A stretch of DNA of 64,000 bases from positions 4,030,001-4,094,000 of the forward strand of contig OY720102.1 of assembly GCA_963082875.1 (NCBI GenBank). The letters run 5' to 3'. The notes below the pieces were generated by a model. That model did no database searches, was not told the DNA's origin, and was given only the letters and a program-made list of their open reading frames with translations. Made by a program: the position numbers and the translations under genes. Below, one piece after another: positions 39,001 to 51,752 of the stretch; position 1 is the stretch's first letter; every line of letters begins with the position of its first letter. This DNA comes from Corella eumyota (Eukaryota > Chordata > Ascidiacea > Phlebobranchia > Corellidae).

Positions 39001-42000
39001 TTTGGTGTTTGCAAAACATACAGTAAATACACAAATAAAAGTACATGAATTTGAACTTTAACATTAGGTACTTCACAACTTTCTACTTAAACTACTTGTT
39101 GTTTTTATGTAAGAACTTGATAAATCAATTGTAAATTGGCCAATACACCAACATTACAAACATCAATACAGAGCCTCAATCAAATATAATGAGTCACTAC
39201 ATTTAGCACATCTGTGCATTTTGACAGGTTCGTCTTATTTAGAAACGTCAAAGTCTTACCGATTCTGTATTTGGCCTTGTCAGGGGTAATCCAGTTAATG
39301 CGGGGCAGCGGGTTGCCGCTTATAACGCAGCTTAAGTTCGTTTTTCCGCCGACTAGGACGCTGCGATTGCGCGGGGTCTGAGTAATGCTGGCCACTGCGT
39401 AACAACGCCAGGCACCAGCTACACATGCACTAAAAATATATTTTAATTTTAGTAATTAATCTTATGACTAAGTGGTATTTTGAAAGACAAAGTTTCGGTT
39501 TTAAACCTTTGTTAATTAAATTTAAAGATATATATTTATAAATAGACTAACAAAAATAGACATTCTATAGACTACAAGTTAAAAAATGTAACTACAAAGT
39601 TCTAACTGATGTTTGTTTTAAAATTAAACTATGAAAAGTTAGCACACCTTGAACTGTTTAATGTGTAATTATTCTTACCATCTTTCATTATTAATTGTGT
39701 GGGTCGATGTTGCCGGATAACTAACCGAGCCAATTCTACACGGACAATCTCGAGTCGGAACACATTGACCTTTACTCATAACTTGACCCGCAGGACAGTG
39801 ACATCCCGCCAAACACATGGTGGCACAATCGTGCAGGTCCTTGGTGTAGAGAGTATCACATGTTCGTTCGCAGTTAGGACCACAATTCATAAAGACTCGA
39901 CCACCGGTACATTCTGTATAGAAAATAAGGAAAAAGCATAAATAGCTTTAAAAATATATACAGACCCTAAAATAAAAAACATCCAGCAAAGACCAGGGCT
40001 TAATGGCAATAAGAAGAAAGTGTTAGTTAACAGGTATTAAGAAATGCATTTACTCATTTATAATTCGTAGTAATAATTTAATAATCAGATAAAGATGCTA
40101 AAATCTTTTCAATCTACAACAAGTCTTAACGACGTACACGTTGTTATTTAAAAATAGCACAACTGAAGTGCTAACACAGTTAAATGTACAACAAAATGTG
40201 CCATTCTTCATTACTTAAGGTCCAAATATAGAAATTTGTTTACAAATATCAGAAGCATTAAGGAGTTACCTTCAGTTTTGTTTTGCTTGATCGAAAAACA
40301 TTGTTTGGGAAGGCCTCGTCTCACACCATCCACAACGACCACAGATTTGAAAGTCACCTGTGAAGAAATATTAACACAATTGTTATCGCGTGATACAAAT
40401 AACTAACATCAAAATTTTTATAACCTTCTTCAGAAGAGATTTCGAAAATGATACCCTGCCAAGTTATACATGGGTAATATTTCTTAATATGAGAAAGATC
40501 ATAATTTACGCATTACTGTATCAATCATAAAAGCTCTCGTGTAAAAATACTTTAAACAACAATAAACACTGAGTCTAAAATTAATAAAATCGTTTTGAAG
40601 ATTCATAAAATAAAAATTGCCACAATTTTTAAAATCATGCCAATCTTTGGCACTTTAAGAACATAAATTAAATATTTTTTATTTTATTTTATTTCAAGTA
40701 GAAAAATAATAAATTGTATGTTAATGCCAATACTTCATTTTCCCATATTTGTGTATTATCACAGTACACATTTGTTTTAAAATCATTTTTTACAATTACT
40801 TTTTATCATGACGTTTCAACTTTAGTTCACACCAACTAAATAAACAAGACCATACCACAGAGCGTAATGTTTTTAGGCAACAAATTATCATTTTTGCCAA
40901 GTTTTAAACTTACCTTTCACCTGTTAATGCATGTCAAACTTGTACACATAACAAGTTAAAGACGATTTTGCACATTTTTGTGCCAAATATCTGACTTAGC
41001 AAGTATAACCTTTTATTGTTAGTACTCACAAATGCATTTTAATTAAAAACTTGCAATTTTTTTTAAGGCCAATGAAGCTAAAATGTTTTGTAAGTTAATA
41101 AAACATAGTATTACAAGTGTTTGATTATTGTTCGATTTTAAACAACGGCCTTTGTACTTTTCAAGATCTTTAACGGGTATTATAAATTAGATGTCCTAAT
41201 ATGCAAAATATCAGATTAAGTCATTGCGGTTCTAGTAAATTACCCAAAATATCACAAACCATTGTTCATTTATTAGTTTTTTAACCGTTAATAATTAGGT
41301 AATTAAGGTAATTCTTCAATATCAAGATTGTTTTAAATATTGCCAGTAGGGCAAGAATCCCGGTTTTAATGAGATAAGTTTAATAAACAGTAACTACATT
41401 GATTACATTGTAACAGATTTGGGTTATTATCTAATAGCAAACCCACAATGTTTAGAGAGCAGACTTGGACTTTACAATATACACCCAACCGTTGATCTGT
41501 CATTACAGAAATCCCAACCTCATAATCCTAGTCTTAACAAGGGGTGTACAAATTACGAAAAACAAGCTTAAAATTTCGATGGCTTAATTGATACGGACTA
41601 CAGTACACAGCAAGTATTTTGGCCAACAATTGGGTTCGAACAATAGGGCAATTCACACTTTTGTTTAATTTAAAGCACTTTACTTATTGATCAATTAGAC
41701 TTAAGGTTGGGTGGGTGGTTATACTTTTTAACATCAAACAACCTTATCGTCATATTTATTTCAGGTTCGCTGTCATTCCTTCCCGGTATCGACAACTCGA
41801 TTTCAAATATTAGGATTAATTATTGGCAACAACAAATCACGATATTTTAATAGCCCAGGGCCTTGTTAGTCACGGTAAAATCTCAGAGCTGCAACGCCTA
41901 AGCAGTTAGCCCGCCGAATACGGATGTCGTTCGTACAGTTCTGTCTAATCACTGCACAGGCTTGCCTGGATTGCCACTTGATAAAACTCCCTTAAATGCT

Positions 42001-45000
42001 GTTTATGGTTTACCGAACATTAAAGCCGTATTGATTAAACTCAAATGAAATTTAACATACGGAGACTAAACGCATTTTTCACACCAAGTGTAACCACATG
42101 ACTTTATTAAGTCATTCAAAACTGTACAAGCAAAACGTAATACGTTCTATTTAATCTGGGAAAAAATGATTGGGCTTGACTCAATAAAAAACAAATTAGA
42201 AACAAAATCAGTACAAGAATTCGTAAGCTCTTTCTGTTTACAATATCCCATGTTTTCTTTTTCTACACTTTAAAATTAGATTCTAATCAATATTAACGTG
42301 ATTTAGGTCAGAATAATATTGTGTTAGACTAACCACAAGTTTGAGTTTACTAAACATTTATTCCTAAACATTACCTGAACAGGAGGCACGTTCTTATTCC
42401 TGTGTTGCAACAACCTGAAAACACTGAACAAAGAAGAATGTGTGGAATTATGTTTTCCAAAAAAGTAGGAAGGTTGGATTGTGCAGTTGATCCAGTAGTT
42501 GACTGTCTTGTTAGAGAAGTCAATATGAACTGCAAGTCTAAATAAATTGTAAAAGTATAAATATAATGCATATGTTTGAATTTAATTTAAGTTATAATAA
42601 AAAAGATAATCTGTTCATTAACTCAAGAAAATAATTTTTAAAAATTTTGAAATAACAGAAGGTTTGCAATTGTTAAGACGAAACTTATTTTGCAAATAAA
42701 TAATACAACCATTTGTTTAATGTTACACTTTGTCAGGAATTAATTGTTTAAAATATTATTTTGAATGTTCACTACAATAAAAATGAGTTAAAGTTTTGAT
42801 TTACTTAATAGCTACCAACCACATAAACAAACAAAACAAAAAACCAGAGAAAATTTTCCGAAAAAAAATTTTCCAAACCGACGAAAATTCTAAATTTATT
42901 AAATCTTAATAACAAAAACAATATTATAAAAAAATTTGAATACTTAAAATAAATAATTGTAATGTTATTAAAAATAATAACGTAACTTTTTTATAATACA
43001 TGTAATTATAAAGTCTTTGAATTTTTGTGTTTAAGCTTTTTTTAAACCTAAAAAAGACCCGTACGTGTTTTAATCTTATTTACACAGTGCCGATTAATCA
43101 AAGCTTAGGCCTACAACTAATGAGGAATACCAGCGGTCACTGGGGTTTTCAAATACGTTAGTTTCAGCTGGAACGACAAACGTATGGTTAACAACACAAC
43201 TAGAAAAACAATTACGGGTAAACATTGTAATTCGTCATATAGCAACTTAATCCTGACGTAGTAGCATGAGGTAATCGAAAATTTTTCGTGCGTTTACTAT
43301 TTTTTAGGATAAAAAACTAAAATAATTTTAAAAAGATACACAGCTAAAATGAACAAGTTAATATTTGTTGTTTTTGTTAATCCTAATTGGTTGAAGATAA
43401 GCTGTGATGACGTCACGGTCATTTAAATGCAACAAGACAAGTGAAAACGTACTTGATTACTAAATCGGGTGATAATTCAGAAAAAAATATCGATGCCTTC
43501 TCACGATAGAATTGAATTAACAAACCTCGGCTTAAATCAGATACTTTAGGTTAAGCTGCATCGCAAGAAAACTACATTTTCGAAATTTTTCACGCTCTGT
43601 GTATACAGTTATATTAATAGAATCGAAATATGTATTTCAGCAGCACTATCGTTGCTTGTGTATACAGATGTCTGGACACGCAACGCGCTGATTGAAATGT
43701 GCAAAATACGGGCGATCCGATGATTTATAGGTGACCCCGATATCTGCCAGACTGTTAATATGAAGACGAATCAGAGGCGCTGATGATATGCATATTCCGT
43801 TCTTAATTAGCATACCAACGTTACTACTATATCTGTTGATAACATGCGACCGAAATCGGCTCAAGGTATAAACGTTGAATGATAAATCGGCCTTTTTCAA
43901 GTGCTGCCATCGATCATCTATCCTGGTGGCCTGTAGCTTCAACTGCAAAGGTACCGTGGGCCTGGGCTTTATACAGCGCACCGTATCTGAACTTTGAAGC
44001 CCGATTAGTCCGAGAACGACTTTGCAAAATCAACTCAGGCTCAGTTAAGCGTGAAAACAATTTACGCCATTCCGTCAACTTTCTTTATAGCGATATGGAA
44101 TCTATAAATCCCGTACAAACTATTTTTGATAACGTGTCGTTTTGGTATACGCAACAAATAGCGGTTTCTGCCTTGCAAGAGTAAATATCTATAACATATT
44201 TTGCTTCTAAAGATTTTTACCAGCACACTTGATGTCTAAGCCGCAAAAAGGAGTAGCCTAAGAAGGTGTTAAAGGTCACTAGTGTGCAAAGCAAGCATAA
44301 GACCCACATCAAACCACTTTAACTTAGAGACAAACCCGATTACGAACAATCCAACAGCTGCACCAAGTTTTAAAGTAAAAAACCTAACCGCTGAAACGTT
44401 TAATATATTAAAATATGTATTCAGCACCATAATTCGATACTTTAAAATGTCAAAAGTTTTACGTCGATGCTTACGTCAAATTTTCATTTTTTTTCCTAAT
44501 AAAAAAATTTGAAAAATGTTGCCCAACCAAAAAATATTCCAAACTTGATATTTTCAAGTAACCTGTAATCCCAATGTAAGGGATAGGGGAATGTCTGAAT
44601 ATCCTTCTAATGTGTTTGCACAGTTTTACTAGTTTTAAGAGCACGCGTTCAGCAAAGATATTGTATATCACAACAACAAATTACTTCATTATTTTAAGCT
44701 AGTTTTAACATTCCTTTGGTTTAGCTAAACAAACTATCTTTATAAAGGTGTTTTAAGTTATAAACCTAATTTATTTATGCGTTCGTAGGAAAAAAATTTG
44801 ATAATAAAAACACCCCTAAAAGCTTTATTAAGATATTTATTTTTATTACAAATTCCGCTATTACATAATAAAAATATTCAAGATTACTGAAAGGCAATAA
44901 ACCTTTGTTAAAAAATTCATAGGCATTTTGTAACTACTATAGTGTATTAATTACAAATCAAATTTTTGTCCAACGGTCGCAATTTTTAGTTTGTAGCAAT

Positions 45001-46822
45001 ATACAATTAAACCATTGTTCAGATTACGGTTTCAAAATTTTTTACTTTTAAAAATTCACCTGTAATTACATTTACATTATTGCTACATTATACAAACAAA
45101 TTGTTTACACCCAATTTGAGATAACCGCCCATTTGCGAACTCGAAAATCTGTTATCAAAATTAACGAGTTTTTAAACGCTTAACCAATTTGAACTTGATA
45201 TAACATAACCCCATATTGTCAAACAAGGTCAAATACTTCGCAAATGTGTTACATTTCACCACAACGGACATTGTTTTAAATCACGTCACGTAAATTCAAC
45301 TAAAACCAAGAACTTGGGAGCGGTTAAGTTTAGAAATAAAAGCTCTCATTTATCAAGCCACGGACTGTTAAACACGCTGTACAACTATAATTTACGCATT
45401 ACTGCATGGACCGGATTTAACGATTTAGAAAAGACCGAATTTGTAACCGCTTTACTGGGTTTTAATTGGTAGGTGACTTAAGGTAATGAAGAGCTGCCTG
45501 AGAAATTAACGTTCAAATTTTATATGAATCATCTTTTAGGATTTTTACTATACATATAACCTAAGTTAAAGTAGTGACCATTTAATCAACATACGTTCAA
45601 TAAATGATTGGTTTTCTACGAAGCACCACTATTTTAAATCACGCATTATAAAACTGATTCATCGAGAAACACAAAAAATTTAATGTATTTTAAAATAAAT
45701 ATTAACTATTACACTTACGTATATTTTATTAACTGCTAAATATTTTTCTTGTTGAAATATATACTAGGAGGTAAATTATGTTTTACTTACTTGTGCCATT
45801 TTTCTACCATAAAGTCATCGTGCTCGATTTGAAGCATGAATTTTTGTTTCTGTCCCCCGAATAAATTCTTGTATTCCAATCTCAACGAGAATTTTGTCCC
45901 GCTGAGTTTGCAATAAAGTCCGAACCACGTCAACGGAATGTCGCCCGGAAACGAAAAAGTCCCCGTGGAATTGGTGACGCCACCGGCGGGATCTGATTCG
46001 TCCGTTTCCCGCCCATCTCCCAGAGATTTCCCGATGATTAAATACCTTATAATAAAATGTTAAAATTATACGTTCATAAAAATAAATCTAACATATTAAT
46101 CAAACTTAAATTTTAAATAAAAAAATTATGATATTCAGTCCTACCCGCTCCCTGAAGATTTTTCAATTCGAAAATCCATCTCAAAGCCAATAAATCCAGT
46201 TTCAATAACTCTGCTCATCTTCATCGTTGCATTCTTTGCCTCCTCCGTAAGAGTGGAAGGGAGAAACATCCTCTGATACCGTAGCAACTTCCGTGATAGT
46301 CCGGAGTGAAGAGTTCCGGACGCTCGGGATGGATTCGGAGGAGCTTCGTTCATCCGAGTCAACACAAACCATAAAAAGTTAAATCCCTCGGACCTTGCGG
46401 AAAATGAAGTAGGATGTTGATTTGTCGGAGTAAATAAAGATGTAGTTTTTAGATTTAAAGGAGTAGGCGAAGGATGAATTAAAAGTTTTTGGTAATTGAT
46501 GGAGGGAATCGATATGACGTTGTTGTTGTTTCTATCATCGTTGGAACCTGACAAAAATAGAAATTTTTAAACATGAAATCATATACAATTTCTCACTATA
46601 AATACCATGTATAAATAACAAGTACAGAGAACAATACAAACACATGTTAGGAGCTGGCTTAAATAAAATGTCAAGTTTTGACTAAACATTTTAGGCATGA
46701 GTGGCTACCAGTTCCTCACCTGTTATCGAGCCGCGCGGAGTTATCAAGCAGCTGGCGATCACGACCAGGCTTAGCCAAAGCGGAAGTATTTCGTTTTGAA
46801 TGCGGATTAAACATATAAACAT
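27089..46822 (-). CDS. composite secreted matrix protein: TSPN-TIL-Ig3-TSP1-VWD-C8-TIL-Ig-CILP
   Basis: Twenty-six exons on the minus strand: 46720-46822, 46145-46547, 45791-46045, 42375-42537, 40270-40357, 39679-39913, 39260-39429, 38624-38810, 37053-37194, 35823-35996, 35155-35353, 33802-33960, 33492-33607, 33051-33233, 32561-32793, 31820-32000, 31296-31392, 30634-30877, 30463-30550, 30116-30377, 29938-30033, 29554-29802, 29196-29469, 28883-29082, 28435-28598, 27089-28354. Every junction keeps phase, giving 1976 residues. Order: signal peptide (1-32); Asn/Pro/Ser linker; thrombospondin-N/LamG-like domain (about 165-335, with [19 protein letters not shown]); TIL (338-420); three Ig domains (about 422-706, with GEYTC, GEYRCYA and GTYTC); TSP1 (708-759, [15 protein letters not shown]); VWD (760-936, [20 protein letters not shown] and [13 protein letters not shown]); C8 (937-1030); TIL (1031-1140); a fourth Ig (1141-1227); then about 750 residues resembling cartilage intermediate layer protein (CILP), with RYCCSP, VKVRCR and LDELTGYW. 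A basic KRRQSRRR near 1607-1616 could be a furin-type site; vertebrate CILP is cut by furin. It is probably an extracellular matrix protein. CILP identity rests on the C-terminal half and is recognised by eye. Confidence 0.87.
43640..44180. other. less AT-rich block inside intron 3 of the CILP-like gene
   Basis: Within the 3.25 kb intron 42538-45790 this stretch is clearly richer in G and C and carries overlapping open frames on both strands (43646-43981 minus, 43879-44184 plus). Neither predicted protein shows a domain, signal peptide or splice context that fits the host gene. It may be a conserved regulatory element, an exon of a nested gene, or chance. The rest of the intron shows nothing. 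Confidence 0.25.
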
Positions 46823-49800
46823 TGTCTGTCCTTCTCGGCCTGTTGTGTACTGTCTTTGGAGGCTTGAACATAGCCCAATTTATGCCTACGTTATGTCTGT
46901 GGAAAACACACGAGCGACAGGGTAAATATAGGTTAGAGAAAACTTTTTCTGATATCTTTTTCGGAAGAAGTTTGTTACAATAACTAATTTAAAGATTATC
47001 ACGGTATCTTCGAATAACCGCTTTCAGTGCATGTGTGGCAAGTGTAACCGACCCGATGCCTATACATTAATTCTCGTATCTCAGCTCAGTACACAACAAT
47101 TTGGGGTTTGACCCACAAATCGGCACTCGCACAGCACAACATTACTCATTGTTTTGAACGCACTACTATAAAGTTTGCGCAAACTGCATTTGCCTAAGAA
47201 GAAGAAACAAACTCGCACTGAAGTGAATTTTAAAGGACAACAACTTTTTTAAGCAAAAAAATTTATGTTTACTAAACGTGCAGATGACACATTTCGGGTC
47301 AGAAATTATGATTGTTTAAGTAACGACGTTGGGTTAGTGGTTCGTAGTAAGCGTCACACGTCACAATAGAAGCGATTTCGAACGCCTGGGTTTGTCACAA
47401 TACCCACAACCCACGTACCCGTGCGTGGTTTAGTATAATCAAATATAACTCAATTTAGTTTAGAGATTCACGCTCTAGGAAATCTTGTGATGTGGAATCA
47501 ATTTCCGGCATTTTGGGGGAGGGCGAGGCGCTGCATATTTGCTCCCTCGAAAATCGAGAAAAAAAGCGACCGAGCGGGTGACAGTTGTGGTAAAATAATA
47601 AACCCGGTTAATCATTATCAATGGGACCATCAATCGACAGGGGAGGCATATAACTCGACAAGACGGCACATCAAAAAAACGAGGCCCCGATATTTTGCCA
47701 GGCGAGCGCCGGGCCACGAAAAAGCCATTTAAGCGTTCACGACGCTTCCTTACCGAACTGGCAATGCAACGAGACCACCTTGTAAGCAAAAACACACCCG
47801 CCACATGTCAGGCTTCGCTGGTTCGAGCATCAGCTCGCGCTAAGCGATTAGGTCGCGGCGGATTTTCAACGCCTTGCTTTTTAATCCAACTTGACGAACT
47901 CTTTCCCGCTCTTTGGTATCGACGACCGATATAACTACTTGTGTATGTACATCATCCTACTACACGCTATACTTCGTTGATTCGCTAACCGCAAACATTA
48001 GAAAAAACATCGTCGTAGTGAAAATGTAATATGGTTTGATATGTAACTTGCGTGTTGCAATATATATCGTATACGGTTAGTTATATTTAGATTTTTCTGG
48101 GGGTCGATAGGTGCTAAGTCGCCCTATCCTGTGATTTGTATTTTTAAAGTACGTAAGATCAGATAATATTGGGATTTCTTGCTTGCTTAAACACGGGCGC
48201 TTTTATTTTAAACTCAAGTAGGCCGAGATTTGTTTTCATTTGCCGAAAAATATACAATTTCCATTTCAAAAGGGATTATTAACGCCTTTGACAAATACGC
48301 TTATCTGAGAATAAAGGAAGATGCTTACTAAATAAATATACAATTACCATTTGATACTTAATTTCAAAACAAACACTATAACAATACACTGATTGTATTA
48401 CCAAATTGCCTTATTTAAAAAACTTAACAGCACAACCACTTAAATCTTTTGCAGAAATAAAATTTTATATAACTTATAAATGCTACTTTAAGTTTGCTAA
48501 GGGTTACAAATGATAGATTAATATCTTATGACTATATTATCACCTGTAAGACTTTAACTGTTAATTAAACTTGCGCTTTAGCTTAGGCTTTTTATTAAGG
48601 CAAACTCAGCTGTTTCTGTCTCGTATTTTTTCTGGTCTGTCTCGAAAAAAAACGCAGCCTGCTCCTCGCTGATTTTCGGGCTAATGAATGTCCGTTTTTT
48701 TTCTACTTCGCGACTTTAGGCCGCTCGAGGCTGATCTTAACCTACTCTGTTTATTGTTTCAACGAGGCTCTCGCATTAATGCTTCCGATGGACCGAAGCT
48801 CGGTCTACATGACGTCATAGTCTTGCTATTGTTAGAACCGCGATGGTCGTCGGTTTTTCGATTCGCATTTTTTTTGCTTAATTTGCCGGCAAATCTTTTT
48901 GCGGCGCTCGGGATTTTAATAAGCGCGTTTCGGCGTGACGTTGAAGTGAGCTAATACGTTTTGAACTTTTCGTTTCCGGTTTATCGGGCGAGACTAAATA
49001 AATTAAACATTAGCGGGTAAATACAAAAACAAGGATTGAGACGATGAATTTTAATATTAACACAAAAAACAATTTAAAAAAAATTACATTCAGAAACATT
49101 ATTTTTATTCTATTTTGCATGTACAGAAATATTTCTATACCAAAGTTGTGAAATTTTTACAGCAAAACCCCCTACATTTTATTGACATTCCGTCAATTCT
49201 ACAACAGACGTGCGAAAAAAAAGGAAGTTTTGAAATAAAGCAGCGACATTTTTTACGATCGAAATTGTAAGAAACTGACATCTACAAAAATGCTGTATAC
49301 TTAGCGTATTTTAATTCCTCAATCATAGAAATCTAAAACTTTTTAAGTTAAAAACCAATAATTATTACATCCTATGTTTAAATTAACCTGCTAATTACTT
49401 AAAATAGCCACCAAATTTTTCCTTTTTACAATTTTCGTATTTTTTTTACGTTCAGTACCGGTTTCTATTGAAGAGCGCGTCATGCTGTTAGTAAAACCAT
49501 TTTATTGTTGTTATACAACATAAATTTCTTTTATAAATAAATCTATAAAAAGGAGGAGTTTGTAAAAATATTCGTCAAACGCGACTAGCTATTTTACTTA
49601 GACTTAAAAAGAGTATTGGTCTAAAATAAAAACTTATATATTTTATGTATTTGGTTGTTTAAACAGATAAATTTGAATATAGTTAATTCTTCGCTAGATT
49701 TTTCCTTTATCCTCTGCAAATCAAATCTTATTTCATTCCAAATACGGCATTAAGATCTTAACTTCACATTTTAGTTAATTGTTTTTAATGGTTTATATAA

Positions 49801-51752
49801 TTTCAAAATGAAATCGTGCGCCATGGTTTTAACCACCTGATTAACGTGGGATTTATATGAAATGTATTTACATACAACAGCAGTACGTGTGTTGCGTATT
49901 TAACAAATAAGGAAGGTATTGGGATGGGAGAATAGCGATGTAACACCGTCTTTGCTTTTTAAATAGAAACTCGAAAAGATTTCTCGGTTTTTAAGACTTC
50001 CGCTGCAGAAGATAAAAACTCGAAGATCGTAAATTAATCTTTATTAAAAAAAGCCGTTTTGCATCTTTCGATGTTTTGAACAAACATTTTATCGAGCATT
50101 AAAAAAATAAAAGTGATCTAAGATGTTAAAATTATCGCCTTTAAGTAGAAATTTCTCCTAGCAGCGGTTTTTGGACCTTTCAACTAAAATCAACAAAAAA
50201 ACAAAAAACAAACAGTAAGCTGAATTATAACTGGTAGGCGTTTAATTCACTACAATTTCTTAAACATTTAAATACCATTGTTGTATAATTTGTTGTTTTT
50301 TTTTATCAAGTATTCATCTGAGTAAGGAGAATGCTCACTTTGGACTATCCCAAATTATGTTTACAATAAGCTACAATAAATCAAATTAATCCACTTTGTT
50401 AAAAGGCTCAAAACCGAGATATTAAACTGTTATTTTATTACCTACAAGCTTACTATACTTCACTTACTCGATATGAGAAAAAGATGGGTGCTATATAATC
50501 TACAAGCAATTAACTTTTATTGTGCAAACGTCACAACTTTTAAATACTGATAAATGGAAATCGAATATTAAAAGTTGAACCTTTTGAAAGTTCAAAGTTA
50601 ATGACTAACCGTTTGTATACGGTCATTTGAATTGATATTAAAATGTTAATAGCATTTTTTTCGAGAAGTCCGAAATAGCAAAACCACATTGACATTGCAT
50701 TAGTGATATCATCTTAAATATTTTTAGGTAAATTAAAAACAATGCTTAGCAATATTTTTAAAGTTAAAACAAGGGTTTTACTGTTATTATCGTTATAGAG
50801 AACATAATTTAAAAACCGAACCGACAATCAATTTTCTGTGTGCTTTGTTTTGACACATTTTCTAAAACATAAGCTCGGCTCAACTGAGACACGGATTTTA
50901 GGGTTTTTTAAATCCTTAAAAACAAACAAGGTAGGAATGAAAGTAGAGCATTCCGATCTCTGTTGGTGATAAAAAGTAATATCAAATGGGCTTCATCAAA
51001 AAACAGACATTATCATGAAATTTTCGATTACCGCGTCATGATTTCAGATATTTAAATTAAAGATATAGATGACAATGTCTAAATACCGGACAACCTATTC
51101 ACAGTACAAATTTATTTTTACTACCTTTTAAATTTTAATATTGTTACCCCAACCCGTGACGTTTACATAAACCCATAAAATTGTAGTTAATCTATTATCT
51201 CTTTTTCAAAATAAACAATTGAAAATTTAATTTATTATATAAAATAATATTTAATAATACCTATATATACAAAAGTACTAATAGTTTTGCTATCTGATAA
51301 AACAATTTTAATTCCGTCATGTATTTCTATCGACCTCTCGCGGATTTTTATTTAAACCCATACCAGGTCAAATTTGAAATAAAGTTGGCACACATTAACC
51401 CAAAGTAAATACCCACATTTGTTTGCACAGTATACACCTATCAGCAGTGAGACAGCATTTTTTTTTAAAGTTATCATTATTGCGCTGCAATATAGACAAA
51501 GGTTTCACAATATTGCCTACATTTTAAGTGTATAAAGTTAGTTTATAAGCAGCGGTTAATAATATTATATTTAAACCTTAATTAAAATAAGTAAAGATAC
51601 TTCTGGCTTTTTCTTGACAAAATAGGAAATTTAGAATATACAAAGGCTTAGGGAGACGGATGTAATAGTTTGTGATTAAAATTAAAAAAGTAACCCGTAG
51701 TTTTTGTGTCTAGATCAATTTCTACAGCTTAGTGTCTTGATTTGCTTAAACT
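46823..51752. other. 4.9 kb divergent intergenic region, CILP-like / ALDH1A
   Basis: Promoters of two head-to-head genes must lie here, one at each end. Two stretches stand out from the AT-rich background: 47470-47940 and 48600-48970, both rich in CpG, with open frames on both strands but no recognisable protein. A TGACGTCA palindrome sits at 48810-48817. The interval 48970-51750 is AT-rich and shows no gene or repeat. Enhancer or promoter function for the two richer blocks is inference. Confidence 0.4.

Noticed and set aside
41600-41660. GGTTCGAA-type sequence resembling a tRNA B box
   Set aside because: It lacks the full consensus and no matching A box or cloverleaf arms were found nearby.
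42371-42571. Alternative frame of the TSPN-like exon starting at TTC ATA
   Set aside because: The frame read from the acceptor at 42538 keeps phase with both neighbours and gives the conserved [15 protein letters not shown] stretch, so the other frame is a shadow.
47475-47934. Overlapping frames on both strands in a CpG-richer block
   Set aside because: Predicted proteins are basic and without domains; open frames on both strands are expected where stops are rarer, so I kept it only as a possible regulatory region.
48688-48954. 88-codon plus-strand frame upstream of ALDH1A
   Set aside because: No domain or start context, and no in-phase link to the first ALDH1A exon.
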